From positions 124,001 to 188,000 of the forward strand of contig JAVJWR010000031.1 of the NCBI GenBank assembly GCA_040221975.1: a stretch of 64,000 nt of DNA, written 5' to 3'. Position numbers and translations under genes: made by a program. The notes under the pieces are model-generated. The model was not told the DNA's origin. It saw nothing but the letters and a program-made list of their open reading frames with translations, and did not search any database. Numbering within the stretch: the first letter of the stretch is position 1; each line of letters begins with the position of its first letter. Positions 53,199-62,365 of this stretch are shown piece after piece. This DNA comes from Haliea sp040221975. Its GTDB lineage: Bacteria > Pseudomonadota > Gammaproteobacteria > Pseudomonadales > Halieaceae.

Positions 53199-53684
53199 AT
53201 GTCCCGACTCACCATCCGCAAGGCCCGCCCTGAGGACTGCGCCCTGATCCTGCGCTTCGTCCGCGACCTCGCCCTCTATGAGAAAGCGCTGGACGAGGTC
53301 AAGGCCACCGAGGCCGACCTGCACGGCCTGCTGTTCACCGGGCATCCCCGGGTGTTTGCCCTGATCTGCGAAGTGGACGGCGAGGCCGCCGGTTTCGCCC
53401 TCTATTTCTACAACTTCTCTTCCTGGCTGGGCCGCCTGGGGCTGTATCTGGAGGACCTGTACGTGGATCCGGCACAGCGCGGCAAGGGTGCCGGCAAGGC
53501 GCTGCTGCACTACCTTGCGCAGCAGGCAGTGGCCGAGGGCTGTGGCCGCTTCGAGTGGAATGTGCTGGACTGGAACGAACCCGCCATTCGGTTCTACGAA
53601 TCTTTTGGCGCCCGTCCCCAGAGTGAGTGGGTAGGCTATCGGCTGACCGGCAAGGCGCTGGAGGATTTCGCTGCCGGCAGCTAG
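53199..53684 (+). CDS. GNAT family N-acetyltransferase
   Basis: A 161-residue acetyl-CoA-dependent acetyltransferase. The motif A region LEDLYVDPAQRGKGAGKALL binds the CoA pyrophosphate, and WNEPAIRFYESFGA is the motif B region. The sequence resembles diamine/thialysine acetyltransferases, but the acceptor is uncertain. Confidence 0.92.
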   Translation: MSRLTIRKARPEDCALILRFVRDLALYEKALDEVKATEADLHGLLFTGHPRVFALICEVDGEAAGFALYFYNFSSWLGRLGLYLEDLYVDPAQRGKGAGKALLHYLAQQAVAEGCGRFEWNVLDWNEPAIRFYESFGARPQSEWVGYRLTGKALEDFAAGS

Positions 53685-53763
53685 CCGATTCCTCCCCGGC
53701 GGGGCTGGCAACAGGCCGCCAGTCGCGCATAATGGTGCCAGGTTTGTCAGGGGAGTGGTGTTC

Positions 53764-54150
53764 ATGAACATGAGCAAGGTAGTGTTCGGCTTTTTTGTGC
53801 TGCTGGCGGTAACGCTGAACTTCGGTTTTTTCATCGGCGACATCGATAACCCGCAACACCACGACGTTTATGAACTGTTCGCGGCCCTGGTCGTGGGCCT
53901 GATTGCCACTGTCCTCAAATTCGGCGAGCGCTCGCAGATGGGGGCCATCCTGCTCGCCTCCAGCCTGGTCGTGAACCTGCATTTGATCGCCGCCGTGCTG
54001 GTGTGGGCCATGGCGGTACACGTCACCGATGTGGGCCTGACCCCAAAGGTCATGGCTTCGATCGTGTCCCTGTCCGGGGGGGCGCTGCTTGCGAACCTGG
54101 TATCGCTGGTGCTGCTGACCCTGGATACCGCCGGGCTCAGCAGGCGCTAG
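53764..54150 (+). CDS. DUF6394 family membrane protein
   Basis: A 128-residue four-helix membrane protein. MNMSKVVFGFFVLLAVTLNFGFF, GDIDNPQHHDVYELFAALVVGLIATVLKFGER and the C-terminal SGGALLANLVSLVLL match the DUF6394 pattern as I recall it. Such genes occur beside potassium channels with RCK domains, as here, which suggests an accessory role. GGGGAG stands before the ATG at 53764. Confidence 0.75.
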   Translation: MNMSKVVFGFFVLLAVTLNFGFFIGDIDNPQHHDVYELFAALVVGLIATVLKFGERSQMGAILLASSLVVNLHLIAAVLVWAMAVHVTDVGLTPKVMASIVSLSGGALLANLVSLVLLTLDTAGLSRR

Positions 54151-54184
54151 GATGGATCGCACCGGCCGAGCCGCGTAGGCAGAC

Positions 54185-55894
54185 ATGACCAGCCCCGCCA
54201 ACAATTCCCTGGTATTCCTGTTCCTGCGGCGGATGCGGGTGCCGTTGACGGTGCTGATCCTGGCCTACAGCATCGCCACCGTGGGCTTCACCCTGATCCC
54301 GGGCACTGACGACCAGGGCAATCCCTGGCGCATGAGCTTTTTCGAGGCGTTCTACGTCGTCAGCTATACCGGCAGCACCATTGGCTTTGGCGAAGTACCC
54401 TACGACTTCTCCCCGGGGCAACGCTTGTGGACCATGGTCAGCATCTACCTGACCGTCATTGCCTGGCTGTTCTCGATCGGCTCCATCGTCTCCCTGCTGC
54501 AGGATCCGGCTTACCGCCGCGCTCTGCGCCGGGCGCGGCTGGCGCGCCTTGTACGCAATCTCAACGAGCCTTTCTATCTGATCTGCGGCTACGGCGACAC
54601 CGGGCGCATGCTGACCCGGGCACTGACCGACCGCGGTCACCAGGTGGTGGTGGTGGAGCACAACCAGGACAAGATCGAGCTGTTGGAAGTCGAGGACTTT
54701 GATGTTCCCGTCACCAGCTTTTGCATGAACGCCAATCTGCCGGACAACCTGGTGGAAGCGGGGCTGCGCAGTCGCTGGTGCAGCGGGGTGATCGCCGTCA
54801 CCGGCGAAGGTCACGTCAATCTCAAGGTCGCCATCAGCGCGACGCTGTTGAATCACAAGGTTGCGGTGTATGCCAGTGCCGACACCCGCAGTGAAGCGGA
54901 CAATATGCGCTCCTTCGATACCGACCATGTGGTCAATCCGGTGGAGGAATATCAGCGGCGATTGGAACTGGCGATCGACAAGCCGGACCTGTTCCGCCTC
55001 TACCACTGGCTCAACTCCGGCCCCAACGCGCGCCTCACCAAGGCGGTGTCCATACCCCGCGGCAAGTGGATTGTCTGCGGTTTCAGCCGGGTAGGGCGGG
55101 CAGTCTGGAAACTGCTGCAGGAGCGGGACATGGAGGTGGTGGTGATCCATCCTGATCCAGAGCAGTCCAACTGCCCGGCCGGTACCATCCCCGGCCGCGG
55201 TACCCAGGCCGAAGAACTGACCGCGGCCGGCGTGGAGGGTGCCGTCGGTATTGTCGCCGCCACCAACGACGATGCCGACAACCTGTCGATCCTGATTACC
55301 GCGCGCGCGCTCAATCCCGACCTGTTCCACGTCGTGCTGGAGAACGGCCTCTCCAGCCACGCCCTGTTCCGCGCCGCGCAGCCGGACTTCCTCGGCCAGC
55401 CCAGCAGCGTCGTCGCCGGCACCATTCTCAGCCGCATCAGCTCCAGCCTGGTGGAACCGTTCACCCAGCAGCTGCTGCAGCAGGACAACGAGACCGCACG
55501 CCAGGCACTGGCCGCCTTCCTGCGCCACCAGAGCGATCACCCGCCGCAGTTCTCTTCCGGGCGGATCAGCGCCCGGCGGGCGCCCGCCCTGGCGCGCGCG
55601 CTGGAGGCCGGTCGCCAGATCACCGTGGGCAAGCTGCTGGCCGATCCGCGGGACTGGCAGCAACGCCTGCACCTGGAAGTCCTTCTGCTGCGCCGGCAAC
55701 AGCAAGATTTCCTGTTTCCCGCGGATGACTTCGCCCTCGCCCTAGGCGACAGACTGCTGCTGGCGGGGCGCGACGGCGAAGCCGCGCGCCTGCGCGCGGT
55801 ACTGGAAAATGACGAACGGCTGGAGTACATCCTGACCGGCAGGGACCGGCAGCAGGGGCTGGTATGGCAGTGGCTGGAGCGTCGCAGCGGTTGA
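54185..55894 (+). CDS. Potassium channel with two RCK (TrkA-N) domains
   Basis: A 569-residue K+ channel. Residues 17-110 form two helices and a pore with the filter TIGFGE; two RCK nucleotide-binding modules follow, each with a Rossmann start (FYLICGYGDTGRMLTRAL near 128 and WIVCGFSRVGRAVWKLL near 297), then a TrkA-C-like tail with RLHLEVLLL. Gating by NAD(H), ATP or c-di-AMP is possible but unread. It is 34 bases after DUF6394 and ends exactly where the convergent selD ends. Confidence 0.9.
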   Translation: MTSPANNSLVFLFLRRMRVPLTVLILAYSIATVGFTLIPGTDDQGNPWRMSFFEAFYVVSYTGSTIGFGEVPYDFSPGQRLWTMVSIYLTVIAWLFSIGSIVSLLQDPAYRRALRRARLARLVRNLNEPFYLICGYGDTGRMLTRALTDRGHQVVVVEHNQDKIELLEVEDFDVPVTSFCMNANLPDNLVEAGLRSRWCSGVIAVTGEGHVNLKVAISATLLNHKVAVYASADTRSEADNMRSFDTDHVVNPVEEYQRRLELAIDKPDLFRLYHWLNSGPNARLTKAVSIPRGKWIVCGFSRVGRAVWKLLQERDMEVVVIHPDPEQSNCPAGTIPGRGTQAEELTAAGVEGAVGIVAATNDDADNLSILITARALNPDLFHVVLENGLSSHALFRAAQPDFLGQPSSVVAGTILSRISSSLVEPFTQQLLQQDNETARQALAAFLRHQSDHPPQFSSGRISARRAPALARALEAGRQITVGKLLADPRDWQQRLHLEVLLLRRQQQDFLFPADDFALALGDRLLLAGRDGEAARLRAVLENDERLEYILTGRDRQQGLVWQWLERRSG

Positions 55895-58090
55895 TCAGCT
55901 GCAGCGGACCAGCTCGCCTTCCCCCGCGCCAACCTCACCGATAACAGCCGCGCTTGCATAACCGGCGGCGCGCAGGACCTGCTGTAGCGCCCCGGCGCGC
56001 CCAGCGGCAATCCCCAACAGCAGGCCACCGCTGGTCTGTGGATCAAACAGCAGGTCCCGCCGCGGATCCGGGGCCAACGTGCTGTCCGCCAGCCGCACGT
56101 TGGCCGGATGCATGCTGCTGTGGATGCCCGCTCCAAGGCTGGCCAGGGCCCCGGGGAGCGCCGGCAGCGCCTCCAGCGACAGCTCCGCATACTGGCCCGG
56201 CCGCAGCATTTCCAGCAGGTGCCCCCAGAGCCCGAAGCCGGTCACGTCCGTGGCTGCGGTAGCGCCGTGTTCCAGCGCCAACCGGGCCGCAGTGTAATTG
56301 CTCTGCAGCATCATGTCCGTCGCCGCGGACAGGTCGCGGCCATCCGCCTGCAGCTGCATGTGCGCCGCGAACAGGGTGCCCGTCCCCAGCGGCTTGGTCA
56401 GCAGCAGCTGGTCCCCCGGCTGCAGGCCCCGCTTGGGCAGCAGCCTGTCGGCGACAACAGGCTCCCCGGTCACTGCAAAACCCAGCGCCAGCTCCGGTCC
56501 CTGCAGGCTGTGCCCACCCACCAGGCGACAGCCAACCTGCTCGAATTCTGCCAGCGCCCCCGCCAGCAACTGCAGCAATTCGCGCTGTTGCAGGGCCGGA
56601 CTGCTGAAGGGCAGGGTCGCCGCCGCCAGTGCGAACAGGGGCCGGCCGCCGCTGGCATAGAGGTCCGAGAGGGCGTGATTGGCGGCGATCCGCCCCATGA
56701 TCCAGGGGTCGGAAACCAGCCCGCGGAGAATGTCGAGGCTCTGCAACTGCATCCCGCCTGCCGGCATCTCCAGTAACGCCGCGTCGTCGGCATGGTCGGG
56801 CGCCGGGCACAGCCCGGGGTAGAGCAGGCGCAGCCCGGCGAGGGCCGCGGCCAGACTGTCGCCACCAACCTTGGCACCGCATCCGCCACAGGGCGCCTGT
56901 GCCTCCCCCGCCAGCGCCTCGGGCAGGCTGTCTGCCGCTGCGGCAGACATGGCCTCGGGCAGCTCCTCGAAACGCGCCATGAACCGGCGGTCGATGCGAT
57001 CTTTCCAGCGCCAGACCCAGTCTCCGGTAGCCGCAAAGGGGCCGCGATCCGCCGTGGCCCGCTGCTCACCCAGCGACAGCAGAGAGAGGAAGCGGCGCTG
57101 CGGCCGATGTTTCCGCAACGGTCTGCCGAGCAGGTAATTGCGCAGGTTGGTGGCCAGCACCGGCGCCTGGCGCACCGCGTACACCCCGGCCTTGGGCCGG
57201 GGGTGGGCCAGCTGGGTGGCGATATCGCCGGCGGCGAAGACCGCATCATCGGCCACCGACTGCAGGGTATCGCGCACCGCCAGAAAACCTCCCTCGACGG
57301 TATCGAGACCACTGTCTGCGAGCCAGGGGGTCGCCGCCGCGCCAGTACACCAGAACAGGGAGTCAAAGGGCGCGGTGCGGCCGTCGTCCAGCTCCAGGCT
57401 GCCGGCGCTGACGCTGGCCACACGGTTACCGCAGTGCAGAGCAACCCCCGCATCCACCAGGGCACGGCGCACCGCCGCCCGGGCCAGGCCGTTGTAACCC
57501 TGGAGGATGTCCGCCGCGCCACAGAACAGGGTCAGCTGCAGGGCCCTGCCGCGCAGGCGCCGGGCCATGGCCAGGGCCAGTTCGACACTGCCGGCGCCAC
57601 CGCCCACCAGGGTCAGCCGCAGCGGCCCCGGACCAGAACGCCCGGGCAGGCTGGCCTCGAGTTCCTGCCAGCGCTGCCACAAATCCGCTACCGGCTTCAC
57701 CGGGACGGCGTGCTCCCGGGCCCCGGGCACACTGTCCAGCTCCGGGCGGGAGCCGATATCCAGGCTCAACACATCGTAGGCCAGCGGTGGACGACCCGGC
57801 AGCGTCAGGCTGCGGTTGCTCGGATCCAGGCCGCTGACCTCGGCGGTAATGAAACGCGCCCCGGCCCACTGGCACAGGCGCGCCAGGTCGATGTGAGTTT
57901 CCTCGAAACGGTAGTGGCCGGCAATCAGCCCCGGCAGCATGCCGGAATAGGGGCTGTGGCTCGCGGGTGACACCAGGGAGACCTGGACTCCGGCAACCGG
58001 CTGCATGGCCAGCATTCGCAGCGCCAGGGCGTGGGCGTGGCCGCCGCCGACCAGTACCAGGTCCCGGGCGAGCTGTGCCTGCTTCAGCAC
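55895..58090 (-). CDS. selD: Selenide, water dikinase fused to an NADH-dehydrogenase-like FAD domain
   Basis: A 731-residue fusion. Residues 1-370 are a type II NADH dehydrogenase-like flavoprotein (LVGGGHAHALAL, VGGGAGSVELA, FAAGDIA). Residues 395-731 are SelD, making selenophosphate from selenide and ATP; the active-site segment is APCGGCGAK with Cys, not Sec, at the catalytic place. The FAD domain may supply reduced selenium. Fusions of this kind occur in many gammaproteobacteria. The start overlaps mnmH by seven bases, so selenophosphate made here feeds MnmH directly. Confidence 0.95.
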   Translation of the reverse strand: MLKQAQLARDLVLVGGGHAHALALRMLAMQPVAGVQVSLVSPASHSPYSGMLPGLIAGHYRFEETHIDLARLCQWAGARFITAEVSGLDPSNRSLTLPGRPPLAYDVLSLDIGSRPELDSVPGAREHAVPVKPVADLWQRWQELEASLPGRSGPGPLRLTLVGGGAGSVELALAMARRLRGRALQLTLFCGAADILQGYNGLARAAVRRALVDAGVALHCGNRVASVSAGSLELDDGRTAPFDSLFWCTGAAATPWLADSGLDTVEGGFLAVRDTLQSVADDAVFAAGDIATQLAHPRPKAGVYAVRQAPVLATNLRNYLLGRPLRKHRPQRRFLSLLSLGEQRATADRGPFAATGDWVWRWKDRIDRRFMARFEELPEAMSAAAADSLPEALAGEAQAPCGGCGAKVGGDSLAAALAGLRLLYPGLCPAPDHADDAALLEMPAGGMQLQSLDILRGLVSDPWIMGRIAANHALSDLYASGGRPLFALAAATLPFSSPALQQRELLQLLAGALAEFEQVGCRLVGGHSLQGPELALGFAVTGEPVVADRLLPKRGLQPGDQLLLTKPLGTGTLFAAHMQLQADGRDLSAATDMMLQSNYTAARLALEHGATAATDVTGFGLWGHLLEMLRPGQYAELSLEALPALPGALASLGAGIHSSMHPANVRLADSTLAPDPRRDLLFDPQTSGGLLLGIAAGRAGALQQVLRAAGYASAAVIGEVGAGEGELVRCS

Positions 58091-59187
58091 GACAGCCCTG
58101 TCCGGGCAAAGCTGATCACCTCATCGCGGCGGCCCTGGAACAGGATCCTGCCCGCACGCTGGGACAACTGGTAGCGGTACATGGGGTCGTAATAGCTTTC
58201 CAGCAGGGCGCTGATCCAGGCCCGGTGTTGGTCGAGGTCGCCGCTGGCGCGCTGCTGGGCGAAGGCCTTCTCCATTTGGGTGCGGATAGCCTGGTGGCGC
58301 TCGCCGCCGAGGCGCTTGCGGATACGGTCCAGCCCCTCCAGCAGCCGGGTGCGGTGCAGCGCGGGGCCTTCCAGTACACCCTCACTGTCCATGTAACGCT
58401 GACCGAGATCGACAATGTAGTCTTCCAGGATGACCTCGACCCGCTCCGCGAGACTCTCCTCCACCACCAGCATCGGCGCATCCTGCATGCGCTGGCGCAG
58501 GCTTTCCGGCAATGCCAGGCGACCGATCAGGCGGCCCTCGTCTTCCAGGACTACCGGACCGGCGCTGCCTTGCAGCTGCAGCAGGAAGCCGATGCTGAGC
58601 GCGTTTTCGAAGTCGATCTGACTGGGCTGGCCCTCGGGCAGATGGCCGAAACTGGAACCGCGATGTCGCGCCAGGCCCTCCAGGTCGATGGCGTTGTCGA
58701 GGGCGGCAACCACCCGGGTCTTGCCGGTGCCGGTGCGGCCGCCAATGAGCACCAGCTGCGCCCGCTGCAGAGAGCGCTCCAGCTCCTCCAGCAGGAACCG
58801 GCGCAGGGCCTTGTAGCCGCCAACGACCCGGGGGTAGACGATGCCGGCATCCGCCAGCCACTGTTGCACAGTCTGCGAACGCAGGCCGCCGCGCCAGCAG
58901 TAGAGACAGCCGTCCGGATGTTCGCGGGCAAACCCGCTCCAAGCCTCGAGTCGCCGCTCACGCTCCGCGCCGGACACCAGCCGGTGGCCCAGCGCGATCG
59001 CCGCGGCCTGGCCCTGCTGTTTGTAGCAGGTACCCACCCGGGCCCGCTCCTCGTTGCTCATCAGCGGCAAGTTGGTAGCGGTGGGAAAGGCACCGTGGGC
59101 GAATTCTCCCGGTGAACGCAAATCCAGAAACGGGGTGCCGGCCAGGAACAGCTGGCGGTAGTCGGAGGTTTCCGGGAGCGTGGCCAT
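58084..59187 (-). CDS. mnmH: tRNA 2-selenouridine synthase
   Basis: A 367-residue enzyme (also called SelU/YbbB) that replaces sulfur with selenium in the wobble 2-thiouridine of tRNAs for Lys, Glu and Gln. The rhodanese domain (1-130) carries the reactive Cys in YCWRGGLRS near residue 97, and the P-loop domain has GGRTGTGKT near 148. It is upstream of and overlaps selD. No selA or selB is seen, so selenocysteine incorporation cannot be judged from the window. Confidence 0.95.
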   Translation of the reverse strand: MATLPETSDYRQLFLAGTPFLDLRSPGEFAHGAFPTATNLPLMSNEERARVGTCYKQQGQAAAIALGHRLVSGAERERRLEAWSGFAREHPDGCLYCWRGGLRSQTVQQWLADAGIVYPRVVGGYKALRRFLLEELERSLQRAQLVLIGGRTGTGKTRVVAALDNAIDLEGLARHRGSSFGHLPEGQPSQIDFENALSIGFLLQLQGSAGPVVLEDEGRLIGRLALPESLRQRMQDAPMLVVEESLAERVEVILEDYIVDLGQRYMDSEGVLEGPALHRTRLLEGLDRIRKRLGGERHQAIRTQMEKAFAQQRASGDLDQHRAWISALLESYYDPMYRYQLSQRAGRILFQGRRDEVISFARTGLSC

Positions 59188-59199
59188 GAGCGGGAGCGG

Positions 59200-60105
59200 C
59201 TACTCGGCCTCGCCGCCAAACAGATCCATGACCCGCTCCTGCAGGCGGGTGACGACATCGGACATGAGAGCGAAATCGGCGTCCAGGCGGGCTGCCTGGT
59301 CTGCTTCCGGCAGGTCTGCGTTCTCCTTCATCAGTTCATCCGAGAATTTGAGCCGCCGCAGGCAGAGATCCTCCGCCAGCACCAAAGACACCCGCTCCTC
59401 CCAGCTCAGGGCCAGGCGCGCGACCTGCTTGCCGGCATTGAGGTGGGTCTCCAGCTCCTCCCCCAGCAAATCAACACCGCGGCAGCGCACCACGCCACCT
59501 TCTTCGCCGGGCTCGCGCAACTCGCACTCGTCGCCGAGGGCAAAGTCGTTGGGCAGGGACTGGTGGGCCAGCCAGGCGGTCATGGTGGCGGTGGGCGCAT
59601 TGTTGACCTGTGGCAGCACCACCGGGAAGCTGCCGATGCACTCCCGCAGCACGTTCAGCAACTCCTCGGCGCGAGCGGCGCTGGTGGCTTCCACGAACAA
59701 CCAGTTGGCGCGGGTGTCGATGTAGGCGTACAGGTACGCAGAGCGGGTAAAGGCCCGCGGCAGGCAATCCAGCACGATTTCATCCTGCAGGTTGAGGCGC
59801 TCCTTGCGATAGACCTTGCGGCCCTGCGCCTCCTCGATTTCCGCCACCTTTTCCGCCAGTTGCTCGCGCACTACCGTGGAGGGCAGCAATCTTTCCTCAC
59901 GCCGCAGCCGCAGCAGGAAACGGCCATTAGCCGGGTGTACCAGGGCGCTGGTGGTACCGCCAAGGACCGGCACCCAGCCTGCGGACACCGGCTGGGTGGC
60001 GCTGCAGTGCTGGAATTCGCGCTCTGCCAGCTGCTGCTCCAACTGTTCTGCCGTTACCTCAAAGGGGGTGGTGAGGCGATAGGCCCGCACGTTTTTGAAC
60101 CACAT
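59200..60105 (-). CDS. rdgC: Recombination-associated protein RdgC
   Basis: A 301-residue DNA-binding ring protein of gammaproteobacteria that inhibits RecA filament formation. The N-terminus MWFKNVRAYRL, then RLLLPSTVVREQL-like ERLLPSTVVREQLAEKVAEIE and the C-terminal LKFSDELMKEN are typical. The ATG at 60105 matches the conserved start. It is upstream of mnmH by 12 bases on the same strand. Confidence 0.95.
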   Translation of the reverse strand: MWFKNVRAYRLTTPFEVTAEQLEQQLAEREFQHCSATQPVSAGWVPVLGGTTSALVHPANGRFLLRLRREERLLPSTVVREQLAEKVAEIEEAQGRKVYRKERLNLQDEIVLDCLPRAFTRSAYLYAYIDTRANWLFVEATSAARAEELLNVLRECIGSFPVVLPQVNNAPTATMTAWLAHQSLPNDFALGDECELREPGEEGGVVRCRGVDLLGEELETHLNAGKQVARLALSWEERVSLVLAEDLCLRRLKFSDELMKENADLPEADQAARLDADFALMSDVVTRLQERVMDLFGGEAE

Positions 60106-60301
60106 AGAAGACTCCGTAGGCAGCCGGGACCCGACTACTCGGCCCGGCCCAAAAAGACGGGGATTGTACCTCAAGCCGGGCCGCCGGGCATGTGCACAAG
60201 AAAATCACAATCGCGTACAACATGTTGGGCCGCAGCCGTTGAGGGACAGGGGGCAAGCCGGTTTAATCGCGGCAGACAGACTCACAAGCAAGGTAAGAGC
60301 C

Positions 60302-61789
60302 ATGACCAGCAGCGCCAGGACCAGTCCCAGCCATCCCCGCAAGCTCGCTGACGTGGGCGCATGGGACCTGGAAACCGATGTCGCCATCGTCGGCTTTGGT
60401 GGCGCCGGTGGCTGCGCGGCGATTGAAGCCGCCGATGCCGGCGCCGAGGTCATGGTCTTTGAGCTGGCCAGCGCCAGCGGCGGCTCCACCGCACTGTCCA
60501 GCGCCGAGATCTACATGGGTGGCAACGGTGGCACCCGGGTGCAAAAGGCCTGTGGTTTCGAGGACAGCACGGAAGACATGTTCCAGTACATGATGGCCAG
60601 TGCCGGGCCCCAGGCGGACGCGGCCAAGATCCGCAACTACTGCGAGCAAAGCACCGCGCACTTCCAGTGGCTGGTAGACCTGGGGGTGCCGTTCAAGGAC
60701 AGTTTCCATGCCGAGCGCGCGATCATGGCACTGACCGACGACTGCCTGCTCTTCACCGGCAGCGAGAAGGCCTGGCCCTTCAGCCAGCTCGCCAAACCCT
60801 GCCCCCGGGGCCACAATCTCTACGTCGAGGGCGACAACGGTGGTCCGCTGTTCATGCAGATCGTCACCGACAACATCAACCGCCGCGAGCGTATCAGCGT
60901 GCACTATGAAAGCCGCGCACTGACCCTGATCATCGACGGGGACGGCACGGTGGTCGGCCTGGTGGTGCGCGAAAACCAGCGCGAGCTGAACGTCCGCGCG
61001 CGCCGCGGGGTCATTCTCTGCGCCGGCGGCTTCTGCATGAACGAGGAGATGGTGCGCAAGCACGCGCCGATGCTGACCCGGGGCACCCAGCCCATCGGCA
61101 ACCCGGGCGACACCGGCAGCGGTATCCTCATGGGGAACGCCGTGGGCGGTGCCACCATCAACATGCACGAGGGCTTTGTCAGCCTGCCCTTCTACCCGCC
61201 GGCCAGCATGACCCACGGTATCGCCATCACCGACAAGGGCCAGCGCTTCATCAACGAGGACTCCTACCACGGCCGGCTCGGCGCCTTCGCCCTGCAGCAG
61301 CCCTCCGAGCGCCTCTACATGGTACTGAACGTGGAGGATTACGCGGACTACGAAACTGCCAGTTATCTCGGGGCACCGGTGGCGGCGACCGGGGACACGG
61401 TGGCGGAGCTGGAACAAGAACTGGGCCTGCGCAAGGGCTCCCTGTCCCATACCATCACTCTCTACAACGAGGACTGTGCGGCGGGCGAGGACACTCTGTT
61501 CCACAAGGCTGCCGAGTGGCTCAAGCCCCTGCAGCCGCCATTGGTAGCGCTGGATCTCACCCCGGGCCGTGGGGTCTTCGTGCCCTACTTCACCCTTGGC
61601 GGCCTCGACACGCTGCCCACCGGGGAGGTAGTGAACGAGCAGCGTGAAACCATCCCCGGCCTGTACGCGGCGGGGCGCACCGCCTGCGGCATTGTGCGCC
61701 GGGCGGAGGGCTACAGCAGCGGCATGTCCGTGGGCGACGCCACCTTCTCCGGACGCCTGGCGGGCCGGCAGGCCGCGGCGAGGATATAG
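60302..61789 (+). CDS. FAD-binding dehydrogenase, KstD/fumarate-reductase-like
   Basis: A 495-residue flavoprotein of the FAD_binding_2 family. GFGGAGGCAAIEAA binds ADP, followed by SASGGSTALSSAEIY and the C-terminal GLYAAGRTACGIVRR motif. This GGSTALS pattern is seen in 3-ketosteroid dehydrogenase relatives, and KshA/HsaA-like genes lie 8 kb away, so steroid desaturation is plausible. No covalent flavin His as in FrdA is present. The ATG at 60302 follows AAGG. It is divergent from rdgC. Confidence 0.8.
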   Translation: MTSSARTSPSHPRKLADVGAWDLETDVAIVGFGGAGGCAAIEAADAGAEVMVFELASASGGSTALSSAEIYMGGNGGTRVQKACGFEDSTEDMFQYMMASAGPQADAAKIRNYCEQSTAHFQWLVDLGVPFKDSFHAERAIMALTDDCLLFTGSEKAWPFSQLAKPCPRGHNLYVEGDNGGPLFMQIVTDNINRRERISVHYESRALTLIIDGDGTVVGLVVRENQRELNVRARRGVILCAGGFCMNEEMVRKHAPMLTRGTQPIGNPGDTGSGILMGNAVGGATINMHEGFVSLPFYPPASMTHGIAITDKGQRFINEDSYHGRLGAFALQQPSERLYMVLNVEDYADYETASYLGAPVAATGDTVAELEQELGLRKGSLSHTITLYNEDCAAGEDTLFHKAAEWLKPLQPPLVALDLTPGRGVFVPYFTLGGLDTLPTGEVVNEQRETIPGLYAAGRTACGIVRRAEGYSSGMSVGDATFSGRLAGRQAAARI

Positions 61790-61810
61790 GAGGGGGCCGT
61801 GGAAGGGGGG

Positions 61811-61867
61811 CTCGCAATGTGGTATCCAATGGGGTGCTACAATGCGAGACCTGACCCCATTTTTTGC
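61811..61867 (+). terminator. Nested REP-like hairpins with T-run after the FAD gene
   Basis: CTCGCAATGT (61811-61820) against ACAATGCGAG (61839-61848) pairs at eight of ten positions, and AATGGGGT (61828-61835) pairs with ACCCCATT (61854-61861), followed by TTTTTT. The second hairpin would terminate. The CCTGACCCC core resembles REP-type elements, which could explain both arms. Confidence 0.5.
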
Positions 61868-61902
61868 ATCATTTTTTGCAACCCCGTTTTCAGGAGCCTG
61901 CC

Positions 61903-62343
61903 ATGAAATACCTGCACACCATGGTGCGCGCCAGCGATCTGGACGCCTCCCTGGACTTCTACTGCAACAAGCTGGGACTGGAGGAAGTAAACCGCCATGA
62001 GAGTGAGGGCGGCCGCTTTACCCTGGTCTACCTGGCCGCGCCCGGGGACGTGGAGCGTGCCAGCGCTGAGAGCAGCCCGCTGTTGGAGATCACCTGGAAC
62101 TGGGATCCGGAGGAATACAGCGGCGGGCGCAATTTCGGCCACCTGGCCTACCGGGTCGAGGACATCTACGCCACCTGCCAGCGCCTGCTGGATGCCGGCG
62201 TCACCATCAACCGTCCTCCCCGGGACGGTCACATGGCTTTCATCCGCTCACCAGACGGCATCTCCATTGAGCTGCTGCAGGCGGGTGGCTCGCTGCCGCC
62301 CCGGGAGCCCTGGGCATCAATGGCGAATACCGGCAGCTGGTAG
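61903..62343 (+). CDS. Glyoxalase I-like VOC family protein
   Basis: A 146-residue vicinal-oxygen-chelate protein. The four metal ligands of lactoylglutathione lyase have counterparts: His5 (YLHTMVR), Glu in LLEITWN near 62, His in FGHLAYRV near 80, and Glu in SIELLQ near 126. It probably isomerises a glutathione hemithioacetal such as that of methylglyoxal, but other VOC reactions are possible. AGGAG lies seven bases before the ATG. Confidence 0.85.
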   Translation: MKYLHTMVRASDLDASLDFYCNKLGLEEVNRHESEGGRFTLVYLAAPGDVERASAESSPLLEITWNWDPEEYSGGRNFGHLAYRVEDIYATCQRLLDAGVTINRPPRDGHMAFIRSPDGISIELLQAGGSLPPREPWASMANTGSW

Positions 62344-62365
62344 CCGGTCTTGTCGGTGGGCCGCC

